This document shows, piece after piece, positions 25,106 through 34,319 of a DNA stretch of 64,000 nucleotides. Source of the DNA: Paenibacillus ginsengarvi. GTDB lineage: Bacteria; Bacillota; Bacilli; Paenibacillales; NBRC-103111. The notes under the pieces were generated by a model. That model searched no databases. It was not told the origin of the DNA and saw only the letters and a list, made by a program, of their open reading frames with translations. How positions within the stretch are numbered: position 1 is the stretch's first letter; every line of letters starts with the position of its first letter. The stretch lies in the NCBI RefSeq assembly GCF_003626695.1, contig NZ_RBAH01000025.1, positions 1 to 64,000 on the forward strand, in the 5' to 3' direction. Both the position numbers and the translations under genes were made by a program.

Positions 25106-26560
25106 GTGCGTACAAGCTTGACAGGGCAAACGATCGTGACATCATCCCGCTATGCCGACCGGCTAGGGAGCATCTACTCCAAAATGTTAATGCACCCGGT
25201 TTATCGCCTCTTCCTGCTGCTTGCCGGCGCCCCCGTTAGCATCGTCGTTGGCATAACCTGCTTATACAGAAAGCGGCGGGGCCATCATCCAGAGCAACGC
25301 CGAAGCGTGGAGAAGCAGCTGCTGGAGAGCGGTCTTCGCGACCGGCTGCTGGCGGAGACGAAGGAGCAGCTCAGGCGCAAGCATCAATTTTTCAATCAGC
25401 GAATAAGCGAGAAGCAGCTGGAGCATGAAGCGGAGCGGATCGCTTCCGACAAATTCAAGGAAGCTGTGGACCTCGAGACCGAAGCCCAATTGGAACGGAA
25501 GGGCCAGCACCGCGTTTCCTTCGCGGAGACGTTCCGAACGCTTATCGCCAGTCCCGTCTTTCTGGCCGTTTCCCTCGTGCCTGGCGTTCTAATGTACGTT
25601 CTGATGTGGATTTACAGCAACGCTTATGTGAAATACATAGCGGAGCGGCTGGTCCAGACGATATTCGTCATCTTCGGCGTAGCGATCCTGGTCTTTACCA
25701 TCCTGTATATATCGCCTCTGGACCCGGCAGCCAACATACTCGGGGAAACGGCAACCGCCGAGCAGATCGCTTCCTTCAATAGATTGTACGGACTCGATCA
25801 GCCTTATCTCGTTCAGCTGTGGGACACGATCAGAGGCATTCTTACTTTCGATCTGGGCCGTTCGTTCGCCGGCAACGAGGACGTAACGACCGCAATCGCG
25901 AACAAGTTTCCCGTGACGATGACGCTTGCGATCATCTCCACGATCGTCGCGGTGCTCGTCGCCTTGCCGATCGGCATCGTATCGGCGACCAGACCGAATT
26001 CGTTTTTCGACTACACGTTCATGTTCATCGCCCTGCTCGGCTTGTCGGTGCCAAACTTCTGGCAAGGGCTCATCTTCATTCTGAGCTTCTCGATCAAGCT
26101 GCACTGGCTTCCGGCGACGTACAATCCGCAAAACTGGCTGTCGATGATTATGCCTATTATCGTGCTCGGCACGGGGCTGACCGCAGCGGTTGCGCGGATG
26201 ACCCGCTCTTCTACGCTTGAGGTCATTCACGAGGATTATATTACGACCGCCCGAGCGAAAGGCTTGTCCAACAGACGCGTCTTGTGGAAGCACGCGGTAG
26301 GCAACGCGGTGATCCCGATCATTACCGTTATCGGGCTTCAGTTCGGCGGCATGCTCGGAGGAGCGGCCGTGACCGAGAAAGTGTTCAACATTAACGGTAT
26401 CGGCAGCTTTATCGTAGACAAGCAGTTCATTCCCGACATTCCGGCCATTATGGGCGGAGTCGTTTATACCGCAATCGCAATATCGATCGTTAACGTGGTT
26501 ATCGACATTTTGTACGCGTTCTTCGATCCAAGAATTCGTTCCAAGATGAAACAATATTAA
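25106..26560 (+). CDS. DppB/OppB-type permease with long N-terminal extension
   Basis: A 484-residue permease. The normal DppB module begins near residue 175 (YIAERLVQTIFVIFGVAILV) and is about 309 residues long, ending with the EAA-type loop (ITTARAKGLSNRRVLWKHA). The first about 174 residues are extra: a TM segment near 36-54, a highly charged coiled-coil-like stretch near 62-135, and a second TM near 150-170. I see no known domain in the extension. The start may be GTG 25106 or TTG 25118. It is followed 12 nt later by the second permease. Confidence 0.85.
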   Translation: MRTSLTGQTIVTSSRYADRLGSIYSKMLMHPVYRLFLLLAGAPVSIVVGITCLYRKRRGHHPEQRRSVEKQLLESGLRDRLLAETKEQLRRKHQFFNQRISEKQLEHEAERIASDKFKEAVDLETEAQLERKGQHRVSFAETFRTLIASPVFLAVSLVPGVLMYVLMWIYSNAYVKYIAERLVQTIFVIFGVAILVFTILYISPLDPAANILGETATAEQIASFNRLYGLDQPYLVQLWDTIRGILTFDLGRSFAGNEDVTTAIANKFPVTMTLAIISTIVAVLVALPIGIVSATRPNSFFDYTFMFIALLGLSVPNFWQGLIFILSFSIKLHWLPATYNPQNWLSMIMPIIVLGTGLTAAVARMTRSSTLEVIHEDYITTARAKGLSNRRVLWKHAVGNAVIPIITVIGLQFGGMLGGAAVTEKVFNINGIGSFIVDKQFIPDIPAIMGGVVYTAIAISIVNVVIDILYAFFDPRIRSKMKQY

Positions 26561-26572
26561 CAGGTGGCGGCC

Positions 26573-28081
26573 GTGAAAACAACTCAAACAACTAACCACG
26601 AATTCCGTTTCCGGCTAAGCAATTGTCCGGAATACAGCCAAGCGAGCTTTTCCGCGATCGTATCGCTCGGGATCGCCCTTGTCCTGCTGCTGAATAGCTA
26701 TGACTGGTCCGGCTCGGCTCTGCGCCCGGCCATACTGACCGCCTGTATCGCCTATCTGGTTTTCGGGCTGCTCCAGCTTGCGGTTTTGCCATTGATCCGG
26801 CGGGACCTGCGGCGAGGCAGCGAACTGCGCCGCTCTACGCGGCGACTCGGCTATGTGCTGCTGCTCAGCCTGCTGACGGCGAACATTTTCGTCGGCACTT
26901 CGGCCTTTCAGCTAATCCGTCGCAGGAAAAGCGCAGCTTACACGCTCGCCTTTTATACACTGCTGACGACGCTGTCCGTATTTGCCGTCTCGGCCTTGAA
27001 CGTATTCAAACCTTACGTATCCAATGGGTTCATCCCTGGAATGGCGCTGCTTCTGATCGCAGCCGTCCTTCAATTGATCGCTCTGCTGCTGATAGCCCGC
27101 TATGGGGAGGATACACCTCTGCCGAAATGGATGTGGCTCGTGGCGATCGTGCTGCTCGCAACCTGCCTGTCCGGCAATCTGTTCGCCCTGTTCCTTGGCG
27201 TCCTGCTGATCGCCAAGCTGCGCGACAGCGAGTTTTCGTCGGACTCGAAGCTGAACCGCACCATCGAACGGCTGTCCAAAAGCTCCACCTCGATGCTGGG
27301 TCTGTTCTTTATCGGCTTTCTGACCGCCATCGCCGTGTGCAGCTACTTGACGTTTGATTACAGCATGGCGATCGATAACAACTACAGCGCGATTTTGCAG
27401 TCGCCGAGTCTCGCTTATCCGCTCGGCACCGACAATTTCGGACGCGATCTGTTTACCCGGATCATATTCGGCGCCCGGATCTCGCTGTTCGTAGGCATAT
27501 TGTCCACGCTCATCCCGGTTATCATCGGCGGCGTGCTGGGCGCGATATCCGGCTACTACGGCCGTCAGACCGACAACGTCATCATGCGGGCGCTCGAAAT
27601 TTTGTACGCGATCCCGGGTATTCTGCTGGCGATTGCGATTATCGCCGCCTTCGGGTCGAGCACCGTGAACCTGATCCTGGCGCTGAGCGTAGGCGCGATT
27701 CCGACCTACGCCCGGACGATGCGGGCCAATGTCCTGCTAGTCTCCACGCTTGAATATGTGCAGGCGGCGCGCGCCTTTGGCTCCGGCGACCTGAAAATTT
27801 TGTTCAAGCATATCGTGCCGAACTCGCTTTCTCCGATGATCGTCAAGTCGACGCTCACGATCGGCGGCGCGGTCATCTCGACAAGCAGCCTTAGCTATCT
27901 CGGACTCGGCGTCGAGCCGCATATTCCGGAATGGGGCAACATTCTCAAGGTCGGCAGCGCCTATCTGGAGACCCATTCGTTCACCGCCATCTACCCGGGT
28001 CTTGCGATTATCGCGCTCGTGCTCTCTTTCAACTTTCTCGGAGACGGCCTCCGCGACGCGCTCGATCCGAAGCTCGATTAG
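26573..28081 (+). CDS. DppC/OppC-type permease with six-helix N-terminal extension
   Basis: A 502-residue permease. The usual DppC module (about 270 residues) begins near residue 232 and contains LGTDNFGRDLFTRI and the loop QAARAFGSGDLKILFKH. Before it lie about 230 residues with roughly six hydrophobic helices and no recognised domain; normal DppC proteins have only one TM before the module. I prefer GTG 26573, which has AGGTGG 6 nt upstream, over GTG 26564. It forms a heterodimer with the preceding DppB-like protein. Confidence 0.85.
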   Translation: MKTTQTTNHEFRFRLSNCPEYSQASFSAIVSLGIALVLLLNSYDWSGSALRPAILTACIAYLVFGLLQLAVLPLIRRDLRRGSELRRSTRRLGYVLLLSLLTANIFVGTSAFQLIRRRKSAAYTLAFYTLLTTLSVFAVSALNVFKPYVSNGFIPGMALLLIAAVLQLIALLLIARYGEDTPLPKWMWLVAIVLLATCLSGNLFALFLGVLLIAKLRDSEFSSDSKLNRTIERLSKSSTSMLGLFFIGFLTAIAVCSYLTFDYSMAIDNNYSAILQSPSLAYPLGTDNFGRDLFTRIIFGARISLFVGILSTLIPVIIGGVLGAISGYYGRQTDNVIMRALEILYAIPGILLAIAIIAAFGSSTVNLILALSVGAIPTYARTMRANVLLVSTLEYVQAARAFGSGDLKILFKHIVPNSLSPMIVKSTLTIGGAVISTSSLSYLGLGVEPHIPEWGNILKVGSAYLETHSFTAIYPGLAIIALVLSFNFLGDGLRDALDPKLD

Positions 28082-28218
28082 AGCGAGCCCGTATAGGGCA
28101 AAACAACTTGGAAACCTCATTCATACTCTATCTACCTTCTAAGTCGTGTTCTCACAGCAAAAGGGCGATGAATGAATGTGCGTTCATAAATAGCAACCAA
28201 TTCAGGGAGGGTTCATGC

Positions 28219-30048
28219 ATGTACACAAAGAGAAAATGGGTCGTTCCCGCGCTTTTGGGCGTATCGCTCGTCATGAGCGGGTGCAGCCTCAAAACGAAGG
28301 ATGACCAAACGAAAACGAACAATCCTCCGGGACAGCAAGCCGTCGACAGCACACCGGTCGACATCGAGCTGCTCGCCATGAGCTCCGGGGAAACGGACGT
28401 CAACATCATTCGCGACCAGCTCACGAAAAACGGCTTCAACGTCAAGCTGAACATGCAGCCGGACTACGGCACGTTTAAGGCGCAGCAGGACGCGGGCAAT
28501 TTCGATATCTCCCTGTCCAGCTGGACGACGGTAACCGGCAACCCGGATTACGCCGTGCGCTCGCTGTTCAAAACAGGCGGCGACTACAGCATTATGTCCG
28601 ATCCGGAGATCGACCAGTTGGTCGACAAAGCGTCGACGCAGACGGAAGCGCAATATACGGATACGTACAAGCAGCTCGAGCAGAAGCTCGTATTCGACAA
28701 AGCTTATATCGCGCCGTTGTATATTTCGGTCAAATCGCAAGCTTTCAATCAGGACGTGCTGAAGAAAGAATCCGTCCGTCTCTCGAAATCGCGTTCCCTG
28801 CCATGGGAAGAACTTGATTTCAAGGATGCCGCAAAGCGCGCGAAAGACCCGATCATTCTGCAATCGACGCTGCCGACGCTGACGTCCCTCGACCCGATCA
28901 AGGGCAATGACGGCTCGATCAACATTATCAATACGAATATGTACGTGCGTCTGCTCAACCTGACGGACGACGACAAGCTGACGGCCGAAGGCTCGCTGTC
29001 CTACAACTTCGCCATTGCCGAAGGCAATACCAACTATTACTTTATTTTGCGCGACGACATCAATTTCGCCCAAATCAAGGACAAGCTTGCCGTTGATACA
29101 GGCGAACGCGTAGGCGCGGACGACGTTATCTTCTCGCTGATGCGCGCAAAGGACAAAAACTCGGTGCCGAACCACCGCACATACACGCTCCATGAGCACA
29201 TCAAAAACGTGGAGCTTGTAACCGACCCGGCCGTTCTGGAATCGATCAAAATTTCCGGCAGCTCCGATACGGTCAAGTCCGGTCTGGAAAAAGGGCTCGG
29301 CGCGAAAATTTCCGGTCTCGTCTCCGACAAGAAGCAAGCGAACAATAAAGACGGCAAATATCAAGTCGTGAAACTGACGACGACAGAGCCGTTCCCGCAA
29401 GTGCTGAACTACCTGGCTCACCAATCGGCCGGCATCGTGTCCAAGAAGCAGGTAGAGAGCATCAATACGTACGACGTCGCCAAATTCGACGTGAACAAGG
29501 ACATCCCTTACGGCGATCAGAATACGGTAACGGAAGGCGCGAAATACAACAACACCTTGTACACGAGCGGTCCGTACATTCTGTCCATCAAAAACGATTA
29601 CGAAGCAAACTTCCTGAAAAATCCGGCTTACATGCCCGGCACGAAGCACGAGCCGAAAGTGAACAATATCAAAGTCCGTTTCATCAAGGACACCGACAGC
29701 ACGCTGGCCGCCCTGCGCAGTGGTGAAATTCATCTGTTCTACAGCGTACCGGAAACGAAATACGATATCGTCAAGGGCGATAGCAAGCTGTCGCTGCAAA
29801 CGATGCCGAGCAACGCCGTCTCGTACCTGCTGTTCAATACGAAAAACCGCGAAGTGGCGAAAAGCGCCGATTTGAGAAAAGCGGTGCTCTACTCGATCAA
29901 TCAAGACGAGTTCCTCGCCTACTACAAAAACAACAAGTTCAAAGCCGTCTCAACCGTAAGCCCGATCGTCAAAACCGGCCTGGAGCTGAAAGCCGACGCC
30001 GGCAAAGTGAAAGAATTCCTGAACGCCTACAAAGCAAGCAAAAAATAA
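28219..30048 (+). CDS. Peptide-class substrate-binding lipoprotein, apparently circularly permuted
   Basis: A 609-residue lipoprotein (lipobox VMSGC, Cys 22). Residues about 47-185 match the part normally found at the C-terminus of SBP_bac_5 proteins: DQLTKNGFNVKLNMQPDYG, FDISLSSWTT, DPEIDQLVDKA and AYIAPLYIS. Residues about 209-609 then match the normal N-terminus and middle: LPTLTSLDPIKG, GADDVIFSLMRA, AGIVSKKQVE, TSGPYIL, LAALRSGEI and SADLRKAVLYSINQDEFL. The protein stops where the final lobe should begin. I read this as a circular permutation, not a truncation. It follows the two extended permeases and ends at a terminator. Confidence 0.85.
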   Translation: MYTKRKWVVPALLGVSLVMSGCSLKTKDDQTKTNNPPGQQAVDSTPVDIELLAMSSGETDVNIIRDQLTKNGFNVKLNMQPDYGTFKAQQDAGNFDISLSSWTTVTGNPDYAVRSLFKTGGDYSIMSDPEIDQLVDKASTQTEAQYTDTYKQLEQKLVFDKAYIAPLYISVKSQAFNQDVLKKESVRLSKSRSLPWEELDFKDAAKRAKDPIILQSTLPTLTSLDPIKGNDGSINIINTNMYVRLLNLTDDDKLTAEGSLSYNFAIAEGNTNYYFILRDDINFAQIKDKLAVDTGERVGADDVIFSLMRAKDKNSVPNHRTYTLHEHIKNVELVTDPAVLESIKISGSSDTVKSGLEKGLGAKISGLVSDKKQANNKDGKYQVVKLTTTEPFPQVLNYLAHQSAGIVSKKQVESINTYDVAKFDVNKDIPYGDQNTVTEGAKYNNTLYTSGPYILSIKNDYEANFLKNPAYMPGTKHEPKVNNIKVRFIKDTDSTLAALRSGEIHLFYSVPETKYDIVKGDSKLSLQTMPSNAVSYLLFNTKNREVAKSADLRKAVLYSINQDEFLAYYKNNKFKAVSTVSPIVKTGLELKADAGKVKEFLNAYKASKK

Positions 30049-30060
30049 GGACGGTACACC

Positions 30061-30107
30061 AAAGAGACTGCTCATCCGTCGCCGCTGTCGACCGGGGCAG
30101 TCTCTTT
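30061..30107 (+). terminator. Terminator after the transporter operon
   Basis: AAAGAGACTGC and GCAGTCTCTTT form a perfect 11-bp stem around a 25-nt loop, 12 nt after the binding-protein stop. The loop is long, so read-through to the next gene is possible. Confidence 0.75.
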
Positions 30108-30137
30108 ATTCAACAAGCGCCAAAGGAGCGATGATTC

Positions 30138-30593
30138 ATGACTTCTTCCGCAAACAGCAAAGCCAAACTATCGCAATGGGACGCCCTCATGCTGGAGTCG
30201 CTGCGCGCCTACGGCTGGTCGGGCGATGAGCTGCTCCGCCGCATCCAAACCGGCGAGCTTCCTCAGGACGACAGCAAGTTCAAGTTCGACTACAGCCAGC
30301 TCGCCGCCTCGGCTTCCGCCGACCTGGCCGCTTTCGAAGCCGCCGTCCGCAGCGGCTACCAAATCAAGTTCAACACGCTGCGAGGCATTACGAGCTGGAT
30401 TTTGCTCGCCTTGGGCGAAGAAGCCGAGCTGTCGCTCGAGCCCGGTTTAGAATCGATTTCCGCCCGGCTTACCGAGGAGGAACGCAGACGGCTCGCATCG
30501 ACCTTGTCGTACGGCTGGGTCATCCACGGCGAGCACGAAGGCCCAGGCAGCGAGAAATCGGCTTACCGCATTGAGCCGCTGCACCGAAATTGA
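30138..30593 (+). CDS. Small protein of unknown function
   Basis: A 151-residue, mostly helical, acidic protein with no signal peptide, TM helix or motif that I recognise. AAAGGAGC lies 10 nt before ATG 30138, and a strong terminator follows, so it is probably real. A central LRGITSWILLALGEEAEL segment and a C-terminal GWVIHGEHEG may be the conserved part. It lies behind the transporter operon and could be co-expressed through the leaky terminator. Confidence 0.7.
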   Translation: MTSSANSKAKLSQWDALMLESLRAYGWSGDELLRRIQTGELPQDDSKFKFDYSQLAASASADLAAFEAAVRSGYQIKFNTLRGITSWILLALGEEAELSLEPGLESISARLTEEERRRLASTLSYGWVIHGEHEGPGSEKSAYRIEPLHRN

Positions 30594-30604
30594 TTCTTTT
30601 ATAC

Positions 30605-30639
30605 AAAAGCCGCCGATCGCTGGGATCGGCGGCTTTTTG
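30605..30639. terminator. Bidirectional terminator
   Basis: AAAAGCCGCCGATC pairs with GATCGGCGGCTTTT and is followed by T. On the minus strand it follows the MFS gene. It separates two convergent genes. Confidence 0.85.
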
Positions 30640-30671
30640 ACGTTCAGAAGCGTCACATGGGTATTGCATGC

Positions 30672-31904
30672 TCAAGCCACAGCTCTCCGGTCCTTGGGCA
30701 AGAAAACGGCAAGTACGCCAAGCAGCGGCATATACGCGCAAAGATTCATAATAAAGCTGATGCTCGTCGCATCGGCAATCCAGCCGAGCAAGACCGAGCC
30801 GAGGCCGCCGAGACCGAACGCAAGGCCGAAGAACAGGCCGGAGACAAGCCCGACGTTGCCGGGAAGCAGCTCCTGCGCGTAAACGACGATGATCGAGAAA
30901 GCCGACGACAGGACGAAACCGGCGCATATGCACAGAATACCCGACCAAACGAGTCCCGCATGGGGCAGCAAAATCGAAAACGGCGCCGTACCGAGAATCG
31001 ACAGCCAGATGATATTGCGTCTGCCGTACCGGTCCGCGAGCGGTCCGCCGAAAAACGTGCCGGCAGCCGAAGCCGCGAGGAAGGCAAACAAGAACCACTG
31101 CGAACGTTCGACGGAAATGCCGAAGCCGTCAATCAAGTAAAACGTGTAAAAGCTCGTAATGCTCGACATATATACGTATTTCGAAAAGACAAGAAACACG
31201 AGAATGACGATCGCGGACACAATCTGGGCTTGCGACAGCTCTCCGAGCCGCTGTCCCGGCGCTTTGCTCCCCTTGGCGGACGAGCGCTGGCGCGGCGCAA
31301 GCTGCTGCCGCTTATACCAGCCTGCCACATAAAATTGGATCACGATAGCGAGGGCGGCCGCGAACGAAAACCAGATCACGCCGAACTGGCCCACATGGAC
31401 GAGCAGCACCGCGGTCATGATCGGTCCGAGCGAGCTGCCGATATTGCCGCCTACTTGGAATATCGATTGCGCCAGCCCGCGCTTGCCGCCCGCGGCCAAA
31501 TAAGCGACGCGGGACGATTCGGGATGAAAAATGGCGGAGCCGATTCCCATCGCCACGACGGCGAGCACGATCATCGCAAAGCTCGGAGACAACGCCAGCA
31601 TAACGACGCCTACCAGCGTGAAGACAACCCCTATGGGCAAAATATAAGGTCTCGGCCGTATATCCGCATACGTGCCGACGATCGGCTGCAGGATCGAAGC
31701 GGTCATATTCATTGCAAAGGCGATGAAGCCGATCTGCTTGTATGACAGCTGAAGCGAGTCTCTTAATATCGGAAACAGAGCCGATACGGTCGATTGCAGC
31801 GTATCGTTCAGCAGATGGACGATGCTGATCGCGAATAAAATCGGAAAGACGGTAGCGGATGCCGCGGACGCAGCCGATGTCGTCCCAGCGGCTTGTTTAG
31901 CCAT
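30672..31904 (-). CDS. MFS transporter, fosmidomycin-resistance (Fsr) type
   Basis: A 410-residue 12-TM major facilitator. The first helix ISIVHLLNDTLQSTVSALFPIL and the IFHPESSRVAYLAAGGKRG loop are typical of the Fsr family of drug exporters. ADRYGRR marks the second-half conserved loop. I place the start at ATG 31904, which has AAGGAG 9 nt upstream. An ATG at 31934 would leave only about a 10-nt leader after the promoter at 31952-31982. The true substrate is unknown. Confidence 0.9.
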   Translation of the reverse strand: MAKQAAGTTSAASAASATVFPILFAISIVHLLNDTLQSTVSALFPILRDSLQLSYKQIGFIAFAMNMTASILQPIVGTYADIRPRPYILPIGVVFTLVGVVMLALSPSFAMIVLAVVAMGIGSAIFHPESSRVAYLAAGGKRGLAQSIFQVGGNIGSSLGPIMTAVLLVHVGQFGVIWFSFAAALAIVIQFYVAGWYKRQQLAPRQRSSAKGSKAPGQRLGELSQAQIVSAIVILVFLVFSKYVYMSSITSFYTFYLIDGFGISVERSQWFLFAFLAASAAGTFFGGPLADRYGRRNIIWLSILGTAPFSILLPHAGLVWSGILCICAGFVLSSAFSIIVVYAQELLPGNVGLVSGLFFGLAFGLGGLGSVLLGWIADATSISFIMNLCAYMPLLGVLAVFLPKDRRAVA

Positions 31905-31951
31905 TCGTTTCAACTCCTTGAGCGGTTCTTGCATTAAGAACGGATTGTGCG

Positions 31952-31982
31952 ATTATAACACGGAAGTGCGGCCTTACGTCAA
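31952..31982 (-). promoter_or_regulatory. Sigma-A promoter of the MFS gene
   Basis: Minus strand: TTGACG (31982-31977) and TATAAT (31957-31952) with a 19-bp gap, or 18 bp to TTATAA. The predicted leader is about 40 nt. Confidence 0.6.
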
Positions 31983-32139
31983 TGCCGAATTTGTATATAT
32001 ACAAGTCTACTGTCCGTGAGCGGCCCAAAACATACGCAGCCTTCTCCTCGAAGCAACAAACGAAAACAAGGCCGTTTCCCCTCATCTTCCGGGAAATCAG
32101 CCCTGCCTGTTCTCACTCGCCCCTGGTTCGGGAGCCGCG

Positions 32140-32322
32140 TTACACCCGGATATCCAGGTTGCCGCCCAGATGCGGCTGCACGCTAGCCTGCAGCATCTGC
32201 ACCATTTGCGCGCCTTGCAATTCCGCGCTCTCTTTCGCTTTGCCGAGCATGGCAATGCCGACCGCAAGCGGCATATCGCTTCTGTTAAACTGGGATAAGG
32301 CCGATTGCAACGATACGCTCAT
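32140..32322 (-). CDS. YjfB family small protein
   Basis: A 60-residue protein with the C-terminal signature VQPHLGGNLDIRV of the YjfB family (annotated as putative motility protein). The N-terminus SLQSALSQFNR and a middle helix AMLGKAKESAELQGAQMVQML fit the family. The start ATG 32322 follows AGGAGGA. In Bacillus, YjfB is linked to sigma-D expression, but no motility gene lies near here. Function is unproven. Confidence 0.82.
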   Translation of the reverse strand: MSVSLQSALSQFNRSDMPLAVGIAMLGKAKESAELQGAQMVQMLQASVQPHLGGNLDIRV

Positions 32323-32543
32323 GAACTTCCTCCTGACGTAAGTGAGACTGTTCCTTCGATCCGATCATACCATGCGGCTCGCAAGCCGGACAACAATTTT
32401 TGATCGTTATAGAATTTATAAGTTTCGGACCGTCTGGACGAAAAGAGAAAATTGTATACCAAGAAAAACTTCCGCTAAAACGCGGTCGCTCATCTTTGAA
32501 ATACGTCGATAGACGTTTTTCTTACAATTTCCGTGTTCCGCCT

Positions 32544-33044
32544 TCAGTCGGCCAAATCGAGCTTCATTTGTACGGTGCGCAGCGCGTACCCGTAAAACAG
32601 TTCCTCTTTTTCACCGGAAGCCTTGAAACGTTTGGCCTCATAAAACGACAAGCCTTTGCGGTTCGACCTCTCCACATTCGCAAGCAGACGCGTCGCCCCT
32701 TGCAGACGGAGACGGCCGATGCCTTCCTGAAGCAGCAGCGTGCCGATACCGCCGCCCTGCGCTTCGGGCAATATGTAGATCGCTCCAAGCTCGGCTTCCG
32801 AAGGGTCGCGGCGCGAGCTGAAAAAATTGGCGAAGCCAACGATGCCGTCCTCCCGCTCGGCCACAAGCAGGATCGAGCCGGTCATTCGCCGCAGGATCGC
32901 CTCGTCGTTGTAGAACGCGTCCAGAAACCGCGTGCGCACCCGCTCCGGTATGATCCCCTCGTACGTATGATGCCAGGTCGCGCGAGCCACTTTGCGCACC
33001 TCTTCGGTATCCCGCTTCTCCATCAGGCGAATCGTAACGGCCAT
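32544..33044 (-). CDS. GNAT family N-acetyltransferase
   Basis: A 166-residue acetyltransferase. The acetyl-CoA loop is visible in LPEAQGGGIGTLLLQEGI (Q-x-x-G-x-G/A pattern, near residue 100), preceded by the beta strands of the GNAT fold (GIVGFANFFSSRR). The start ATG 33044 has GGGGAG upstream. The acceptor is unknown. It follows the acyl-CoA dehydrogenase-like gene on the same strand with a 93-nt gap. Confidence 0.88.
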   Translation of the reverse strand: MAVTIRLMEKRDTEEVRKVARATWHHTYEGIIPERVRTRFLDAFYNDEAILRRMTGSILLVAEREDGIVGFANFFSSRRDPSEAELGAIYILPEAQGGGIGTLLLQEGIGRLRLQGATRLLANVERSNRKGLSFYEAKRFKASGEKEELFYGYALRTVQMKLDLAD

Positions 33045-33137
33045 GAGCACTCCCCACCATGCATATGCTTTTGCCAACAGTGTACCAAATGCGCCGCCGT
33101 TTCGTAAATTGCGAAAATGAGGCCGGATACGGGCGAC

Positions 33138-34319
33138 TTACGGCTTCTCCTCGAGAGCGCGTCTTGCCAGCCCTTGCAGAACGGCGTCGTCCATCGGCGG
33201 ATTGTGCAGGCCGGCGCGGACATCGCGGTACATCCGCTCGAGCGGCAGCTTGCGCGACAGGCTGGCTCCTCCGACAATGCGCATCGCCCCGTCCACTACC
33301 GACAAAGCGGCATTCGTAGCCGTATATTTGGCCAAGCCGAGCTCCTGCTTCAGCCGGAGTCTTCCAGCGGCGGTCGATTCGTCCCAGCGGTCGGCTACGG
33401 CATACAGCAGCGTCCGGGCGGTGATCAGTTCCGCCTCGATCTGACCGATCTGCCGCTGTATATGCGGAAGTTCGGAGATCGGAGCAGCGAGGCTGTTCGG
33501 CTGGTAGCTTTTCGCATATCGAAGCGCAAAATCCCGCGCCGCCCAAGCGATGCCGATGTAACAGGCGGGTATATGCAGCAGCCAGCCCCCGTCGTCGGGC
33601 CGTTTGTCTGCAAATGCGGCGCTTCCGCTAATATGATGTTCGTCAGGAACGAAGACACTGTCCAAGATGACGTCGTGACTGCCGGTCGCCCTCATGCCGA
33701 GCGTGTCCCACGTTTCTTCGATGGAAACGCCGGGACCTTTGCGCACGAGAAATTCGCCGATCTTCTCTTCCCCCGCAATACCCGCCTTCACCGTAAAATG
33801 CTGCAAAATCGGACTAAGCGTGCTGTACGTTTTGCGTCCGCTGATCAGCCAGCCCCCGTCCGTCCGCGTCGCGGTCGTCTCCGGCTTGCCTCCGCGGCTC
33901 GGGCTGCCGGTAGCCGGTTCGCTCGCGAAGCTGTTGATCATCGCGCCATCCTGCACAACCTCGCGGCAAAAATCGGCGTACAGCGGCTCCGGCCACGACC
34001 TGGTGCCGCGAAGCTGGAGCATGATGCCGACATGCCAGCCTACCGCCAGCGCCGTAGAGCCGTCGCCCCGAGCGAGCCGTTCCTGGCCGAGCACCAGCTC
34101 GTGCAGCGACGCTTCGTCGCCGCCGTATTCGCGTGGAACCGTCAGATTCAAATAGCCGGCTTCCCGCAAATCGGCAAAATTATCGAACGGAAACGAGCCT
34201 TCGCGGTCGTGCTTCGGCGCCCTTTCGGCAAAAACGGCGGCTAGCCGGTCGCATGTCGCGGCAAGCTCCGCTTCCTTCTCGCTTCGTATCGCAAAATCAT
34301 CGTAGATGGACTCGGACAT
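33138..34319 (-). CDS. Acyl-CoA dehydrogenase family flavoenzyme (DszC/SfnB-like)
   Basis: A 393-residue protein with the acyl-CoA dehydrogenase fold: N-terminal helices with GYLNLTVPREYGG, a central beta domain (FASEPATGSPSRGG, ISGRKTYSTLSP, WDTLGMRATGSHDV) and C-terminal helices. The TGS-xDV block binds FAD. The catalytic Glu of true dehydrogenases is not evident, and the wording resembles FMN/FAD monooxygenase relatives such as SfnB or DszC. It may therefore oxygenate a sulfur or nitrogen compound. The start ATG 34319 follows AGGAGG. Confidence 0.8.
   Translation of the reverse strand: MSESIYDDFAIRSEKEAELAATCDRLAAVFAERAPKHDREGSFPFDNFADLREAGYLNLTVPREYGGDEASLHELVLGQERLARGDGSTALAVGWHVGIMLQLRGTRSWPEPLYADFCREVVQDGAMINSFASEPATGSPSRGGKPETTATRTDGGWLISGRKTYSTLSPILQHFTVKAGIAGEEKIGEFLVRKGPGVSIEETWDTLGMRATGSHDVILDSVFVPDEHHISGSAAFADKRPDDGGWLLHIPACYIGIAWAARDFALRYAKSYQPNSLAAPISELPHIQRQIGQIEAELITARTLLYAVADRWDESTAAGRLRLKQELGLAKYTATNAALSVVDGAMRIVGGASLSRKLPLERMYRDVRAGLHNPPMDDAVLQGLARRALEEKP

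Noticed and set aside
25106..25640. N-terminal part of the DppB-like protein as a separate gene
   Set aside because: There is no stop codon or new ribosome site between the extension and the permease module, and the frame is continuous from the promoter-proximal start.
28213..29904. Long minus-strand frame across the permuted binding protein
   Set aside because: Antisense shadow; Arg/Val/Phe/His-rich and without motifs, whereas the plus strand has a signal peptide and family blocks.
28219..30048. Binding protein as a simple C-terminally truncated gene
   Set aside because: The supposedly missing C-terminal lobe motifs are present at the N-terminus, directly after the signal peptide, so order change explains it better than loss.
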